Source: Bacillota bacterium
GTDB taxonomy: Bacteria; Bacillota; Clostridia; Acetivibrionales; JAMNYG01
Assembly: GCA_023622945.1 (NCBI GenBank)
Contig: JAMNYG010000160.1
Span: 1-39,561, forward strand
Direction: 5' to 3'
DNA length: 39,561 nucleotides
Shown: positions 19,220 through 28,758 of the stretch, in pieces
How positions within the stretch are numbered: the stretch's first letter is position 1
Layout: the number at the start of each line of letters is the position of its first letter
Made by a program: the position numbers and the translations under genes
The notes under the pieces: model-generated
Told to the model about the DNA's origin: nothing
The model's input: the letters and a program-made list of their open reading frames with translations, nothing else
The model's database searches: none

Positions 19220-19258
19220 CCTCTGTCCCACTTGTGGGACAGAGAACCGTCCCCTGTC
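19207..19258. repeat. REP-type long hairpin with 25-bp arms
   Basis: GACAGGGGACGGTCCTCTGTCCCAC (19207-19231) / GTGGGACAGAGAACCGTCCCCTGTC (19234-19258), one mismatch, 2-nt spacer; overlaps third tandem copy. Confidence 0.92.
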
Positions 19259-19268
19259 CTCCCTGTCC

Positions 19269-20027
19269 TCACTCCCCGGATACAAATGCAACTACTTCCC
19301 TATATGAAAGATTCCCTCCGTATATATCAAGGGCGCTGCCTACTGTAAAATCCAGATTCCCTTTCCCGAGGCTTCTTATCATTTCGATATCCTGAAGGCT
19401 CCTTATGCCTCCGGCATATGTTGTGGGAATGGGAGTCCATTTACCGAGCTTTTCAACAAGGTCTGCCTGAATACCCCTGCACTGGCCTTCCACATCAACT
19501 GCATGTATCAGAAACTCACTGCAATAGCCGGCAAGTTCCTCAAGGTTTTTTTGATTGATTTCAAACCCGGTGAATTTCTGCCACCTGTCGGTAACCACAA
19601 AATATGCATTACCCCTGACCCTGCAGCTTAAGTCCAGCACCAGCCGGTCCCTGCCTACCGCTGCCACAAGCCTGTCAAGGTTAGCCATGTGGATGTCCCC
19701 GTCCCTGAATACATAGGATGTTGCAATCACATGGGAGGCTCCGCATTCGATATAGTAAGCTGCGTTATCGGCCGTAATGCCGCCACCTATCTGCAGTCCA
19801 CCCGGATATGCCCGGAGGGCTTTTAAAGCCTGCTCCTCATTCCCGGGTCCCAGCATTATCACATGTCCTCCCGCAAGCCCGTCTCTTTTGAACATTTCAG
19901 CATAATATGAAGCATCGCGCAGGGAAACAAAGTTTTCAATTAATCCCCTCGAATCATCGGTTAAGGTGCTGCCTACTATCTGTTTCACTTTGCCTCCGTG
20001 GAGGTCTATGCAGGGTCTGAATTTCAT
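19269..20027 (-). CDS. Eukaryotic-type (HIS6-like) phosphoribosylformimino-5-aminoimidazole carboxamide ribotide isomerase
   Basis: FRPCIDLHGGKVKQIVGSTL, FVSLRDASYYAEMFKRDGLAGGHVIMLGPGNEEQALKAL, LQIGGGI, VLDLSCR, EFLIHAVDVEGQCRGI, TYAGGIRSLQDIE, VGSALDIYGGNL; closely follows yeast His6 as recalled. Confidence 0.87.
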   Translation of the reverse strand: MKFRPCIDLHGGKVKQIVGSTLTDDSRGLIENFVSLRDASYYAEMFKRDGLAGGHVIMLGPGNEEQALKALRAYPGGLQIGGGITADNAAYYIECGASHVIATSYVFRDGDIHMANLDRLVAAVGRDRLVLDLSCRVRGNAYFVVTDRWQKFTGFEINQKNLEELAGYCSEFLIHAVDVEGQCRGIQADLVEKLGKWTPIPTTYAGGIRSLQDIEMIRSLGKGNLDFTVGSALDIYGGNLSYREVVAFVSGE

Positions 20028-20161
20028 TATGCATCTCCTCAATGCTTTATGGTGTATGTTTTACTCATTGGCTGTATGATTTTTCACACTTCAACCATTA
20101 TTCATATTTCAATAATTATTCACTCTCCATTATTATGCATATGATACCATGCCGCCGCATA

Positions 20162-21346
20162 TCAGGCAACATTTTGACCTTTCTCCTTGTTATAAACCAA
20201 TTTTCTGTCAAGAAGTGTAAGGAACAATATTATCAGGCTGCCGTACAACAGGAGGCTTGAGAAACCGGCAGTTACCCCCAGAAGGTCATTGGTCTTTCCT
20301 ATCAGCCAGTTTGATATCATGTTCACACTGCCGGAAGCGGTTATAATAATTCCCATTTTTGTTCCCATTCCTTCCTTGAATTCTTTCATGATAATCGCCA
20401 TTACAGTAGGGAACATGATTGATATGAAAAACCCTGTAAACGAGAAAAGAAAAGCAAAGCTTCTTCCCAGAACCAGTCCTGACAGTTGCAAAGCCAGTGA
20501 AACAACGGTAAAAATAAAAATAATCCTGATATAACCCAGCTTCTCGGCTATATATCCTCCAAAAAGCCTTCCCAGGGTAAACGTAATAAAGAAAAGGGAA
20601 AGGTAAAACGAGCTTTTATCTACATTCATTCCCCACTCCTTCTGCAGGAAATTGACCAGCCAATTGCCGGTACCAAGCTCTATTACCTCACAGAAGCCCA
20701 ATAACCCGACAAAAAGCCACACTTTGACATCGGATATGGCCGCTCCGGCAGGTATCTTGCCTTCAGAATCTCCGTTAACACTCTGAGGAAAAGAAACCAT
20801 GCACAGGTAAATAAACACTGCCACACCAGGTATGACCGAATAGAAATAAGTATAATTCCAGCTTATACCATTTTTAATCATCCATCCTGCATATTTCGGC
20901 CCTATGGATGAACCCAGCCCGTAAAAAAGGTGCGTGAGATTCATCATCACGGCAGAATTTCTCACAAACATACGTGCTCCCAGCAAATTGACGCCCACCT
21001 CAAAGCACCCGAATCATGTATTCAGGATGAAAAACAATATTACCACCGCTGTAAAAGAACGGACAAATACAAAAGAAAGACAGGAGAAAATCAGCAAAAT
21101 AAATCCCACAACGAGAACCTTTTTCAATCCGAACCTGTCCCCGGCATATCCTCCCAGAAAAGTAGCCATGAGATAACCAAGGGTGGATACCATAAGCATT
21201 ATGCCAATGCTTCCGTAGCTGACACCAAACTGATCCCTTATAGGCGGTATAGCAGTTCCTTTCTGGTTTTCCACAAAACCGAATATCAGTGAACATAAGA
21301 AAGCAAATGCTATGACATATTTTCTGTCTTTTAAAAGATATCTCAT
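20162..21346 (-). pseudogene. MFS transporter interrupted by a single in-frame TGA (21014-21016)
   Basis: N-terminal half MRYLLKDRKYVIAFAFLCSLIFGFVENQKG...ILFFILNT, then TGA, then same-frame FGCFEVGVNLLGARMFVRNSAVMMNLTHLFYGLGSSIGPKYAGWM. AAAGGAGAC SD before ATG 21346. Confidence 0.85.
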
Positions 21347-21383
21347 TCTGTCTCCTTTCCGGTTCTTCCCTGCGCATGCATAT

Positions 21384-21436
21384 GAAAGCTTTTCTGCAAA
21401 CCTTAAGCTTGCCTGTCGGTCTGCAGAAAAGCTTTC
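21384..21436. repeat. Perfect 15-bp inverted repeat in leader of the MFS gene
   Basis: GAAAGCTTTTCTGCA (21384-21398) / TGCAGAAAAGCTTTC (21422-21436); no T-tract on either side. Confidence 0.85.
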
Positions 21437-21499
21437 CTTAAGCATAGAAATTATTCTGTTACACTGTTTATCACAAAATGTTGGTTTTGCGCCCAACTG

Positions 21500-23809
21500 C
21501 TATTCCGCATCCCTGGGTCCGTACCAGACACTTCCGCCAAAGGTGGTAAGGTAGATCATCTCTTTATTATGAGGGTCCAATATTGGCCTGTGTCCCCATT
21601 TAAAGTCATAAGTCTTGAGTTTTTTCCAGCTGCTACCCCTGTCATCAGAACGATAGGCAGCACTGTTAAATGTATTGATATAGATCGTGGAAGGGTTGTC
21701 AGGGTCAACCGTTACACCGTATACGTGCTTGGTTTGATCAAAAGTGTTCTTCCAGCTGTATCCCCCGTCTTCTGTAACGTACAGGCCTCCGAAATGCTCC
21801 TTGCCGCCCAATGTCCTCGGCCAGCAGGCAAGGTACATGCGTTTCGGGTCTGAAGGATCGAAGGCAAGATCGTTAGGGGCGTTTGCTCCTTCCGGCATAG
21901 GCATCTTCTCCCAATGCTCCGCCCCGTCTGTTGACCTGTATATTGCACCGTCAACCTCCTGTCCGTTCTCTGCGCCACGGGCCACCAGGAGATACAGCGT
22001 CCCGTCCGGCAGCATCGTTATATGCCATGCAAACAGATTTCCCTCTATTCCGTTATTCTTAAGAGTCCATGTCTTTCCGTCATCTACAGACTTGTAAACT
22101 CCCTTTAGGAATGCAGCAACATACAGGGTTCTGTTTCCTGCCGGGCTTTTTGGATCCAGTATAATACAGGTGGGAGAACAGTTTCTGTCAATGCCGTCAG
22201 AAGTAACCTTCCAGGAATTCATTCCGTCATCGGTCCTGCATACAACACCCCTGTACCATCCGGTCCTGCCTGTCCTGAACATCTTGGGTCTGGGCAGATC
22301 ATGGGCGTTTGACCATACAGACCAGGCGCGTCCTTTTATTTCAGGATCAAATACCAACCAGTAACAGGTGTTTCCGAACTCTGCAGTGATACCGTTCATG
22401 GAATGGAACCAGGTGCTGCCTCCGTCCTTTGAATGGAATAAGCCTATATCGGTGTACGATATGGCAATATGCTTCTTGTCAAAGGGATCAAAATGTACTC
22501 CATATGAGGTTGTTACATCCATCCCGTTTGTTGAAACCGAACCATCAGGATGGTCAATTGAATAAAGCTGTCTCCATGTTTTTCCCCCGTCATCAGTTCT
22601 TATGGTTGAGGAAAAATCTGTATAAACGCATATTTGAGGATTTACATTGCTTACTCCCAATGTCAGCGGCCAGAAGCCTTTCGGTCCTTTCCCGAACCAC
22701 GGCATGTCATAATCCCTTTCTGCCCAGCCTACCAGGACATTTTCAGGATTATGCTCATAGTCTGACTTAAACACCCATCTCCAGGTTTGCCCTTCATCTA
22801 CGCTTTTTACCACACCGAAATAATTTATGATATGGCTGCCTTGAACCCATGGGTATCTCTCAACCGTAAGATAAACTACGCGGGCATCGCTTTCAGGTAC
22901 TGCAAGCTGATTGAAGAAGGGTTCTTTTCCGCTCTGCGGGCCTGCAAGATTTGTATCAAGTCCATCTTTAAGCATTTGCCAGGTCTGCCCCTCATCAACT
23001 GATTTCCATACGCCGGTTATATATCTTTCTCCTTCCCATCTTGCCTTTGTAGTAAGGTATATTACTACCCTGCCGGTAGCAGGATTCAAACCGCAGGCCG
23101 CATGGAGTATATCTTCCCCGGCATCGGGAAGACCGATCTCTTTTAATGAAGCTCCACCCTCTGACAACATGTACACTTTCTTGTTTGTGGCTATCAACAA
23201 GCTGGGGTTCTGCACCGAAGAATCAGGAAGTATAAAAACCTTGTGGACAGTTCTGCCCTCAAGATGGGCTATCCTGTTCCAGGTCAGGCCTTTATCTCCT
23301 GAATGAAAAAGGCATATCCTCCTTGTTCCTTCCCGGTCGATCATAACAGCACTGGTATAAATGCTGTCGGCGTCATAAGGGTGGACGGTGACAGTACAAA
23401 TCCTCAAGTGTATGCCATCCTTTGCGACGAGATGGTAATCCGCGTGGTCACCCACCATTGCCTCTTCGAGTACATCCTCAGGCTTAGGGAATATCTGTAC
23501 CCATGTTTCGCCGCTGTCTTCAGTGCGGTATAGGCCGCATGCTCCCGCATATATTACATCTGGGTTTACCGGATCGAAGCAAAAGGCTTCGGACACTGTC
23601 CTCAAGTTGAATTGCTCCCAGCTCCTGCCTCCGTTATGAGTTATATAAGACCCTGTCATATCACAACGGACCAGCATGATATCAGGGTTATGGGGACTTA
23701 TGGCAGGATAGAACTGTCCTCCGCCTCCTCCGGGACCTATGACCTTCCATCCTGTTGCAGAGTCGCCTTGTTTTAATGTCTTGATGGTAAAATCGCTGAC
23801 CTTCATCAT
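21500..23809 (-). CDS. BNR/Asp-box repeat protein (sialidase/GH74-like beta-propeller)
   Basis: 769 aa with about ten S-x-D-x-G-x-x-W repeats, e.g. RTEDSGETW, KSVDEGQTW (twice), RTDDGGKTW, HSKDGGSTW, KSVDDGKTW, RSDDRGSSW. Confidence 0.88.
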   Translation of the reverse strand: MMKVSDFTIKTLKQGDSATGWKVIGPGGGGGQFYPAISPHNPDIMLVRCDMTGSYITHNGGRSWEQFNLRTVSEAFCFDPVNPDVIYAGACGLYRTEDSGETWVQIFPKPEDVLEEAMVGDHADYHLVAKDGIHLRICTVTVHPYDADSIYTSAVMIDREGTRRICLFHSGDKGLTWNRIAHLEGRTVHKVFILPDSSVQNPSLLIATNKKVYMLSEGGASLKEIGLPDAGEDILHAACGLNPATGRVVIYLTTKARWEGERYITGVWKSVDEGQTWQMLKDGLDTNLAGPQSGKEPFFNQLAVPESDARVVYLTVERYPWVQGSHIINYFGVVKSVDEGQTWRWVFKSDYEHNPENVLVGWAERDYDMPWFGKGPKGFWPLTLGVSNVNPQICVYTDFSSTIRTDDGGKTWRQLYSIDHPDGSVSTNGMDVTTSYGVHFDPFDKKHIAISYTDIGLFHSKDGGSTWFHSMNGITAEFGNTCYWLVFDPEIKGRAWSVWSNAHDLPRPKMFRTGRTGWYRGVVCRTDDGMNSWKVTSDGIDRNCSPTCIILDPKSPAGNRTLYVAAFLKGVYKSVDDGKTWTLKNNGIEGNLFAWHITMLPDGTLYLLVARGAENGQEVDGAIYRSTDGAEHWEKMPMPEGANAPNDLAFDPSDPKRMYLACWPRTLGGKEHFGGLYVTEDGGYSWKNTFDQTKHVYGVTVDPDNPSTIYINTFNSAAYRSDDRGSSWKKLKTYDFKWGHRPILDPHNKEMIYLTTFGGSVWYGPRDAE

Positions 23810-23968
23810 TCATACCTTCTTTCTCAATTATTTTCTATTGCTTTTTTTACTGTTTACTATCATTGTCTTTTTCCCCGGTGTTAAATCCTACTATCAGTGT
23901 TTATCCTTTCTCCATAACACATGCACCATGCACCTATGGAAAGGAATTTCAATTAAAAGTAAGAAGCT

Positions 23969-24991
23969 TCACTCAAATCTTACCAGCTGGTCCCTTGTGA
24001 ACCGCCACTCCGGGGTATCCAGCACATCGCCGAAATTCATTCTGTACCACGGGCTTAAGCCGGCATCCGAAGGATTCTTCAATATATGTATGTCCTGTGC
24101 AGGCATGTAGCTTTGAGCAATCATAAACAGCTTTTCACCCGTATCCTTGTTTTCAGCCATATCCACGATTATAACACAATGTCCGGGAAGCTGTCCTTTC
24201 AGAAATACATCACCTATCCTCATTTCCTCAAGAGGTACCTTTTTCATTTCTCCTTCAAGGGAAACGGTATTTGCATAGGCAAAAACCATGTCCAAATACT
24301 GCCTGAAGCTGCCGTAATCATCCGAATATCCGGTTCTCTTAACCCAATAAGCTTTATTGCCCTCAACAACAATCCTGTTTCCCTGCATCCATGTAGAATA
24401 ATCAGCCTTGAAACCGTTAACGAAATTAAAGTGAATCTTATGGTACAGTCCTTTTCCATAAAGGTATTCCGCCCACAGCCTCATGACCGCATCAGCGCAC
24501 TGCTGGAGGTCCCTTTCCCCGACATCCATGTCTATCACTGCCTCATGTACATCTCTCGGCTTTACTTCCCCATTATAGTAACTTACCCTGGAACCATGGG
24601 GTTTCAGAGGAAGGTTCCTTAAGTAAGCGCCGAAAGATCCATCTTCAACCGTTATCCTTTCAAAACCTTCAGGGGTTAAAAACCGTTTCTGTATCACCAT
24701 GCCATCAGGATTGACAAGGCTTGTCCGCCCGTTTTCATCCACCGCCGCAGAACCGGATTCCGGAGCATCCGCATTTTCGTTTGTCTGGTCGGAAACTTCA
24801 GATCTCTTCCAAATTCCATCTCCGGCGCCTGTTTCTTCATTGATCATATCCTGTTTCAGGCTGCATGATGCAAGCACCGCAATAAGAAAAACTGCGAGAA
24901 ATGCCTTGGCCGCTGTATATCCGGATGAATCTCTTTCAGGAGTCTGGTTTCCGGACACTTTTCTTTTTGTGAAGCACTTCTCCCTCTTCAA
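23969..24991 (-). CDS. DUF4846-like lipoprotein
   Basis: Signal peptide with lipobox FLIAVLASC; FLTPEGFERITVEDGSFGAYLRNLPLKPHGSRVSYYNGEVK resembles DUF4846. Confidence 0.75.
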   Translation of the reverse strand: MKREKCFTKRKVSGNQTPERDSSGYTAAKAFLAVFLIAVLASCSLKQDMINEETGAGDGIWKRSEVSDQTNENADAPESGSAAVDENGRTSLVNPDGMVIQKRFLTPEGFERITVEDGSFGAYLRNLPLKPHGSRVSYYNGEVKPRDVHEAVIDMDVGERDLQQCADAVMRLWAEYLYGKGLYHKIHFNFVNGFKADYSTWMQGNRIVVEGNKAYWVKRTGYSDDYGSFRQYLDMVFAYANTVSLEGEMKKVPLEEMRIGDVFLKGQLPGHCVIIVDMAENKDTGEKLFMIAQSYMPAQDIHILKNPSDAGLSPWYRMNFGDVLDTPEWRFTRDQLVRFE

Positions 24992-25028
24992 GGAACACTT
25001 CTCCTTTCAGGTTGCCCGTATCGCCTCG

Positions 25029-26183
25029 TTATCTGGCCTTCAGGTGCTCCTCCAGCCACTCAAACGCATCCTCCTGCATTTGAATATTGAACTCGTGGCC
25101 ATTGTCATAAAATTTATACTTATAATTTTGACCAAAGCCTGCTTTTTCATAGATTCTCTCTATATGACTGCAGGCTTCCTGCATCCCTTCTAGGTTGTAG
25201 AGAGGATCATGGCTGCACTGCTGCACAAAAAGATAATTTGGTGCGATAAGGCCTGCAACATCAGGCAGATCCATAAACCTGCTAAGACCCGGAATATAAA
25301 CCATGTAAGTGTGATCCAGAAGCCTGTCGTACAGAAGTGAATCCATGGCCGGCATCCATCCGGCTACAACCGCGCACTTTATTCTCCCATCCAGCGCCGC
25401 AAGATGGGCAGACCTGAATCCTCCTATGGAAAGGCCACAGCATCCTATCCTTTCACCGTCAACTTCCTTCCTTGTCAGCAAATAATCAACCGATTTCCTG
25501 TCATCATGGAACAGTATTCCCGGCCAGGTAGCGCCGGAGTAAAATATGTGCTTTACCAAAAGCCCTTCAAACCATCCGCAAAACCTGTTGAATTCCTCTA
25601 TGTACTCTTCGCAGCCTTTCTCATATTTCAGGGGATTATAGGGGCTCCTCTCAAGAACCTTATCGGCTATTGCATCTATATCGGCTCTCCGTGAACCAAA
25701 ATAGAATCCATCAATGGTGAGAGTGACGAAACCTCTTTTAACAAGCTGGTTGGCCCAGGAGCGGCCTCCGTAGCACCTCTCTTTAAACTCTCTCAGAACC
25801 CTGTTTTCATTATCCTGCTCTATTATCTTCTCTCGGCCGTAATAATAAAACCCTCCATGGTCATGTATGGCAACTACAGCGGGAAAAGGCCCTTTCCCTT
25901 TTGGAATGAGCATGGTGCCCTTAATCCTTACATCCTTTGCGGTATTGAATTCAACCTCTTCCTGGGTGTAGTACCCTTTGTCGGTGATTTTCAGAACAGC
26001 AGGGTCTAAAGGAGCTTCCTCGGGAAAATAGTGCAACAGCTCAAAAACCTTGGCTCTTGCCATAACCTTCCATTGCTCAAAATCAGCCCATTTGCCGTTA
26101 AGATATGAGTATGAGCGCTCAGATGCTGAAGAATAGCTTTTCAGCTGATCATAAAAATTCCCTATGTGACTCTTCCTGTCCAT
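25029..26183 (-). CDS. Alpha/beta hydrolase (acetyl-esterase/dienelactone hydrolase-like)
   Basis: GPFPAVVAIHDHGGFYYYG, GERIGCCGLSIGGFRSAHLAAL (G-x-S-x-G). ATG 26183 follows GGAGGG. Confidence 0.85.
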   Translation of the reverse strand: MDRKSHIGNFYDQLKSYSSASERSYSYLNGKWADFEQWKVMARAKVFELLHYFPEEAPLDPAVLKITDKGYYTQEEVEFNTAKDVRIKGTMLIPKGKGPFPAVVAIHDHGGFYYYGREKIIEQDNENRVLREFKERCYGGRSWANQLVKRGFVTLTIDGFYFGSRRADIDAIADKVLERSPYNPLKYEKGCEEYIEEFNRFCGWFEGLLVKHIFYSGATWPGILFHDDRKSVDYLLTRKEVDGERIGCCGLSIGGFRSAHLAALDGRIKCAVVAGWMPAMDSLLYDRLLDHTYMVYIPGLSRFMDLPDVAGLIAPNYLFVQQCSHDPLYNLEGMQEACSHIERIYEKAGFGQNYKYKFYDNGHEFNIQMQEDAFEWLEEHLKAR

Positions 26184-26641
26184 AACCATCCCTCCGGATA
26201 CATCCTGCATCGGCACTGCTACCGTATCGATACCACCTTATGATTCTTTCCATGATAATTCCCTGTCTCTCCCACTTGTCAGCATTACTGCTTAAAAAAT
26301 TCAGCAATTCCGATTCAAAAATGATTCCAGGTATTACCGATTATGACGCTGGGAAATCAGAAGGCTTATATTTTATAAGCAATCAGTAGATTGATTTTAA
26401 ATAACTGTGATAGAATTATTGTACATCATTGCAACAATGTTGTGCAATCGCTATCTGTAGACCAACAAAAAGGATTTGGTAGCATCTGTGCCATGTATAA
26501 CTGGTTCTGCCAATGACGTAATAGAAGCATACTGCAGATTTGTTGGACCTTTGAGGAACAGTCTCTTCCGGAAAAACTACAGTAATTAAGAAAATAATAC
26601 TGACTAAGAAACTTACAAAATAGAAAAGGGGTACGAAATAA

Positions 26642-28432
26642 ATGAAAGCCATACTGAGTTCACAATCCAAGCTTGTGTTCCTGGCATTAATTCTCCTTCT
26701 CATTGTGTCTTTTATCGCAGCACTCCCTGTTATCAGCCCTGCACTCAAGTCCATACTGGCTTCCGGCACAGAATACTACGTTGACTCAGTAAACGGTAAC
26801 GATGAAAATTCCGGGAAAAGCCCTGAATCAGCATGGAAAACCCTTAACAGGGTGAACAGCCATGGACCTTTCAAGCCCGGGGATAAAATTCTCCTTGCGG
26901 CAGGAAGCGTATGGAATGGTGAGGAGCTGGCTCCGCAGGGTTCCGGCACCGCGGAGCATCCTATAATTATAGACAGATATGGAGAAGGTGAATCTCCCCT
27001 GATAAACAGAAACGGAACATTCAATCCGCCTCATGACATAAGTTCATCCGCAATCAGGTTAAATAACCAGAGCTACTGGATAATCCGGAATATTGCCATA
27101 TCAAACATAAATGCGGAAAACCCGGGAGAGCTTGAACCGCTTCAGGTGATTGACGGCGTGACATACTGGCCGGGAAGAGCAGGCATTCTGGTTGTCGGAG
27201 ACATTTCTGAAGGCAAATCCACCACTGTAAAAGGTATACATATAATTAATGTCACTATAAACGGAATTGATACAACAGGAGGCGACGACTGTAATTATTA
27301 CTACCAGAAAAACCCGGGCGCCCAGGGATGGGCAGTAAGTTCAGGTGCAATACTGTTCTCATGCATGGACAATTCTGCCGGTCCATACAGTGATGCTCCC
27401 ACAGTCATGAGCACCATGGATGACATACTTGTGCAGAATTGTACAATCCGAAATGCCGGTGGAAACAATATATCCTTATGGTCAAATAACCGAAAGCTGC
27501 CTGACCGTTTTATAAATGTAAGAATTATCGGAAACAATATATTTCACGATGATACTTGCAAGCTCAGCGGCAATGCCATATATGTGTTTACGGCAAAGGA
27601 CACCCTAGTTGAGGGCAATCGCATACATAACATAACAAACGGAGTAACCTTCCAGAACTCGGATGGTGCGCTGGTCCAGTACAATACAGTAACAAACATG
27701 GATGGTCTGCTGTATGATAATGAAACCCATTACGATGGAGTTGCATTTGACACCGACCTGGATTGTGTAGGGACATTCATTTACCAGTACAATTATACCA
27801 GCGCATGCTACGAGGCTGCATACCTTATTGAAAAGGGTTATTCCCCCTGTGAAAACATAATAAGATACAATATAAGCTATGGAGATGCTGCGGTTACATT
27901 CTGCGGTTACGACGGTGACCCTGCAAAATACACCGTTAAAGTCTACAACAACACAGTTATAAGGCTTCTTTCCGATCAATACGCAAGTATTCCGGGAACC
28001 GGATCAAGGTTATCCATGATCAACCAGGTTCCCCGGGCTGAATTTTACAACAACATATTTTATTATCCTGGGCAAAGCCTGCTGATTGATTTTGTAGGGG
28101 CAAAATATGTGAATAACCTCTTTTACGGCAATCTGACCAATAAAAATATAGGAGAGAATATCCTGAAAGATCCGGGATTTGCTTCAGGATCCATCCCTGA
28201 AAATGCGCGTGAGCTTAATAACATGTCCTATGACGGAAGCATCCCCGGTACCGGAAGCCTTCTGGAAGCCGGATTCTTTAAGCTGGCAAAAAACTCACCC
28301 TGTATTGATAAAGCAGTTGATGCTGATGCCAAAGGGTATAAACTCTTCGAGGATGATAAATTCCATAATGATTTTTACGGAAAAGAACATGCCGGAAAGC
28401 CTGACCTGGGAGCATGCGAACATACAGAATAG
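26642..28432 (+). CDS. Secreted right-handed parallel beta-helix protein (pectate lyase-like)
   Basis: N-terminal hydrophobic signal/anchor, then YYVDSVNGNDENSGKSPESAWKTLNRVN and many beta-helix coils (VEGNRIHNITNGVTFQNSDGALVQYNTVTNMDG). Confidence 0.87.
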   Translation: MKAILSSQSKLVFLALILLLIVSFIAALPVISPALKSILASGTEYYVDSVNGNDENSGKSPESAWKTLNRVNSHGPFKPGDKILLAAGSVWNGEELAPQGSGTAEHPIIIDRYGEGESPLINRNGTFNPPHDISSSAIRLNNQSYWIIRNIAISNINAENPGELEPLQVIDGVTYWPGRAGILVVGDISEGKSTTVKGIHIINVTINGIDTTGGDDCNYYYQKNPGAQGWAVSSGAILFSCMDNSAGPYSDAPTVMSTMDDILVQNCTIRNAGGNNISLWSNNRKLPDRFINVRIIGNNIFHDDTCKLSGNAIYVFTAKDTLVEGNRIHNITNGVTFQNSDGALVQYNTVTNMDGLLYDNETHYDGVAFDTDLDCVGTFIYQYNYTSACYEAAYLIEKGYSPCENIIRYNISYGDAAVTFCGYDGDPAKYTVKVYNNTVIRLLSDQYASIPGTGSRLSMINQVPRAEFYNNIFYYPGQSLLIDFVGAKYVNNLFYGNLTNKNIGENILKDPGFASGSIPENARELNNMSYDGSIPGTGSLLEAGFFKLAKNSPCIDKAVDADAKGYKLFEDDKFHNDFYGKEHAGKPDLGACEHTE

Positions 28433-28451
28433 CCTGGTAATTCTTTCTCCA

Positions 28452-28757
28452 TTACCACCAGTCGGTGCTTCTGCCGTGCCTGGGCAGCCAATAGTTTTTC
28501 CACCGTTCCTCGATCTTGTTTCGCCAGCTTTGCGCAGCGGCTGTAAGCTGGGCAGTTATCTCCGGCATTATATCCAGGCCGTCCAGCTCGTATTCGGTTA
28601 TATCTCCCCCTGCAGCTTTTAAAAATGTCGGGAAAATATCCATTGCGACGCCAACCTCGCTCAGCACCTGCCCGGGGGGATTCTCCCCGGCCAGCTCATT
28701 ATGGCAGGCACGCGTACAGTTGGTAGTCTCACGGCTGGGTCCGTTATCGCTACCGAC
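28452..28757 (-). pseudogene. Frameshifted C-terminal remnant of a sulfatase
   Basis: One frame reads VGSDNGPSRETTN...PPGQVLSEVGVAMDIFPTFLKAAGGDITEYELDGLDIMP; a shifted frame between supplies VRVPAIMSWPGRIPPG. Sulfatase C-terminal motif order, no catalytic N-terminus. Confidence 0.8.
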
Positions 28758-28758
28758 A

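Noticed and set aside
19110-19395. ORFs translating LPPGQGTVLPPGQGTV / FLRDRGRSFLRDRGRS repeats
   Set aside because: Translation of the 24-bp REP tandem array, not a repeat protein.
20990-21020. Selenocysteine readthrough of the MFS TGA
   Set aside because: A weak GTGCT/AGCAC pairing exists downstream, but MFS transporters are not known selenoproteins and no convincing SECIS loop was seen; nonsense mutation or sequence error is simpler.
26428-26447. ATTGCAACAATGTTGTGCAAT as a LacI-type operator
   Set aside because: Near-palindrome only (outer 6-bp arms match, centre is offset); no regulator gene nearby to support it.
26416-26769. 117-aa minus-strand ORF upstream of the beta-helix gene
   Set aside because: Overlaps the SD and start of the well-supported beta-helix CDS; no homology-like motifs.
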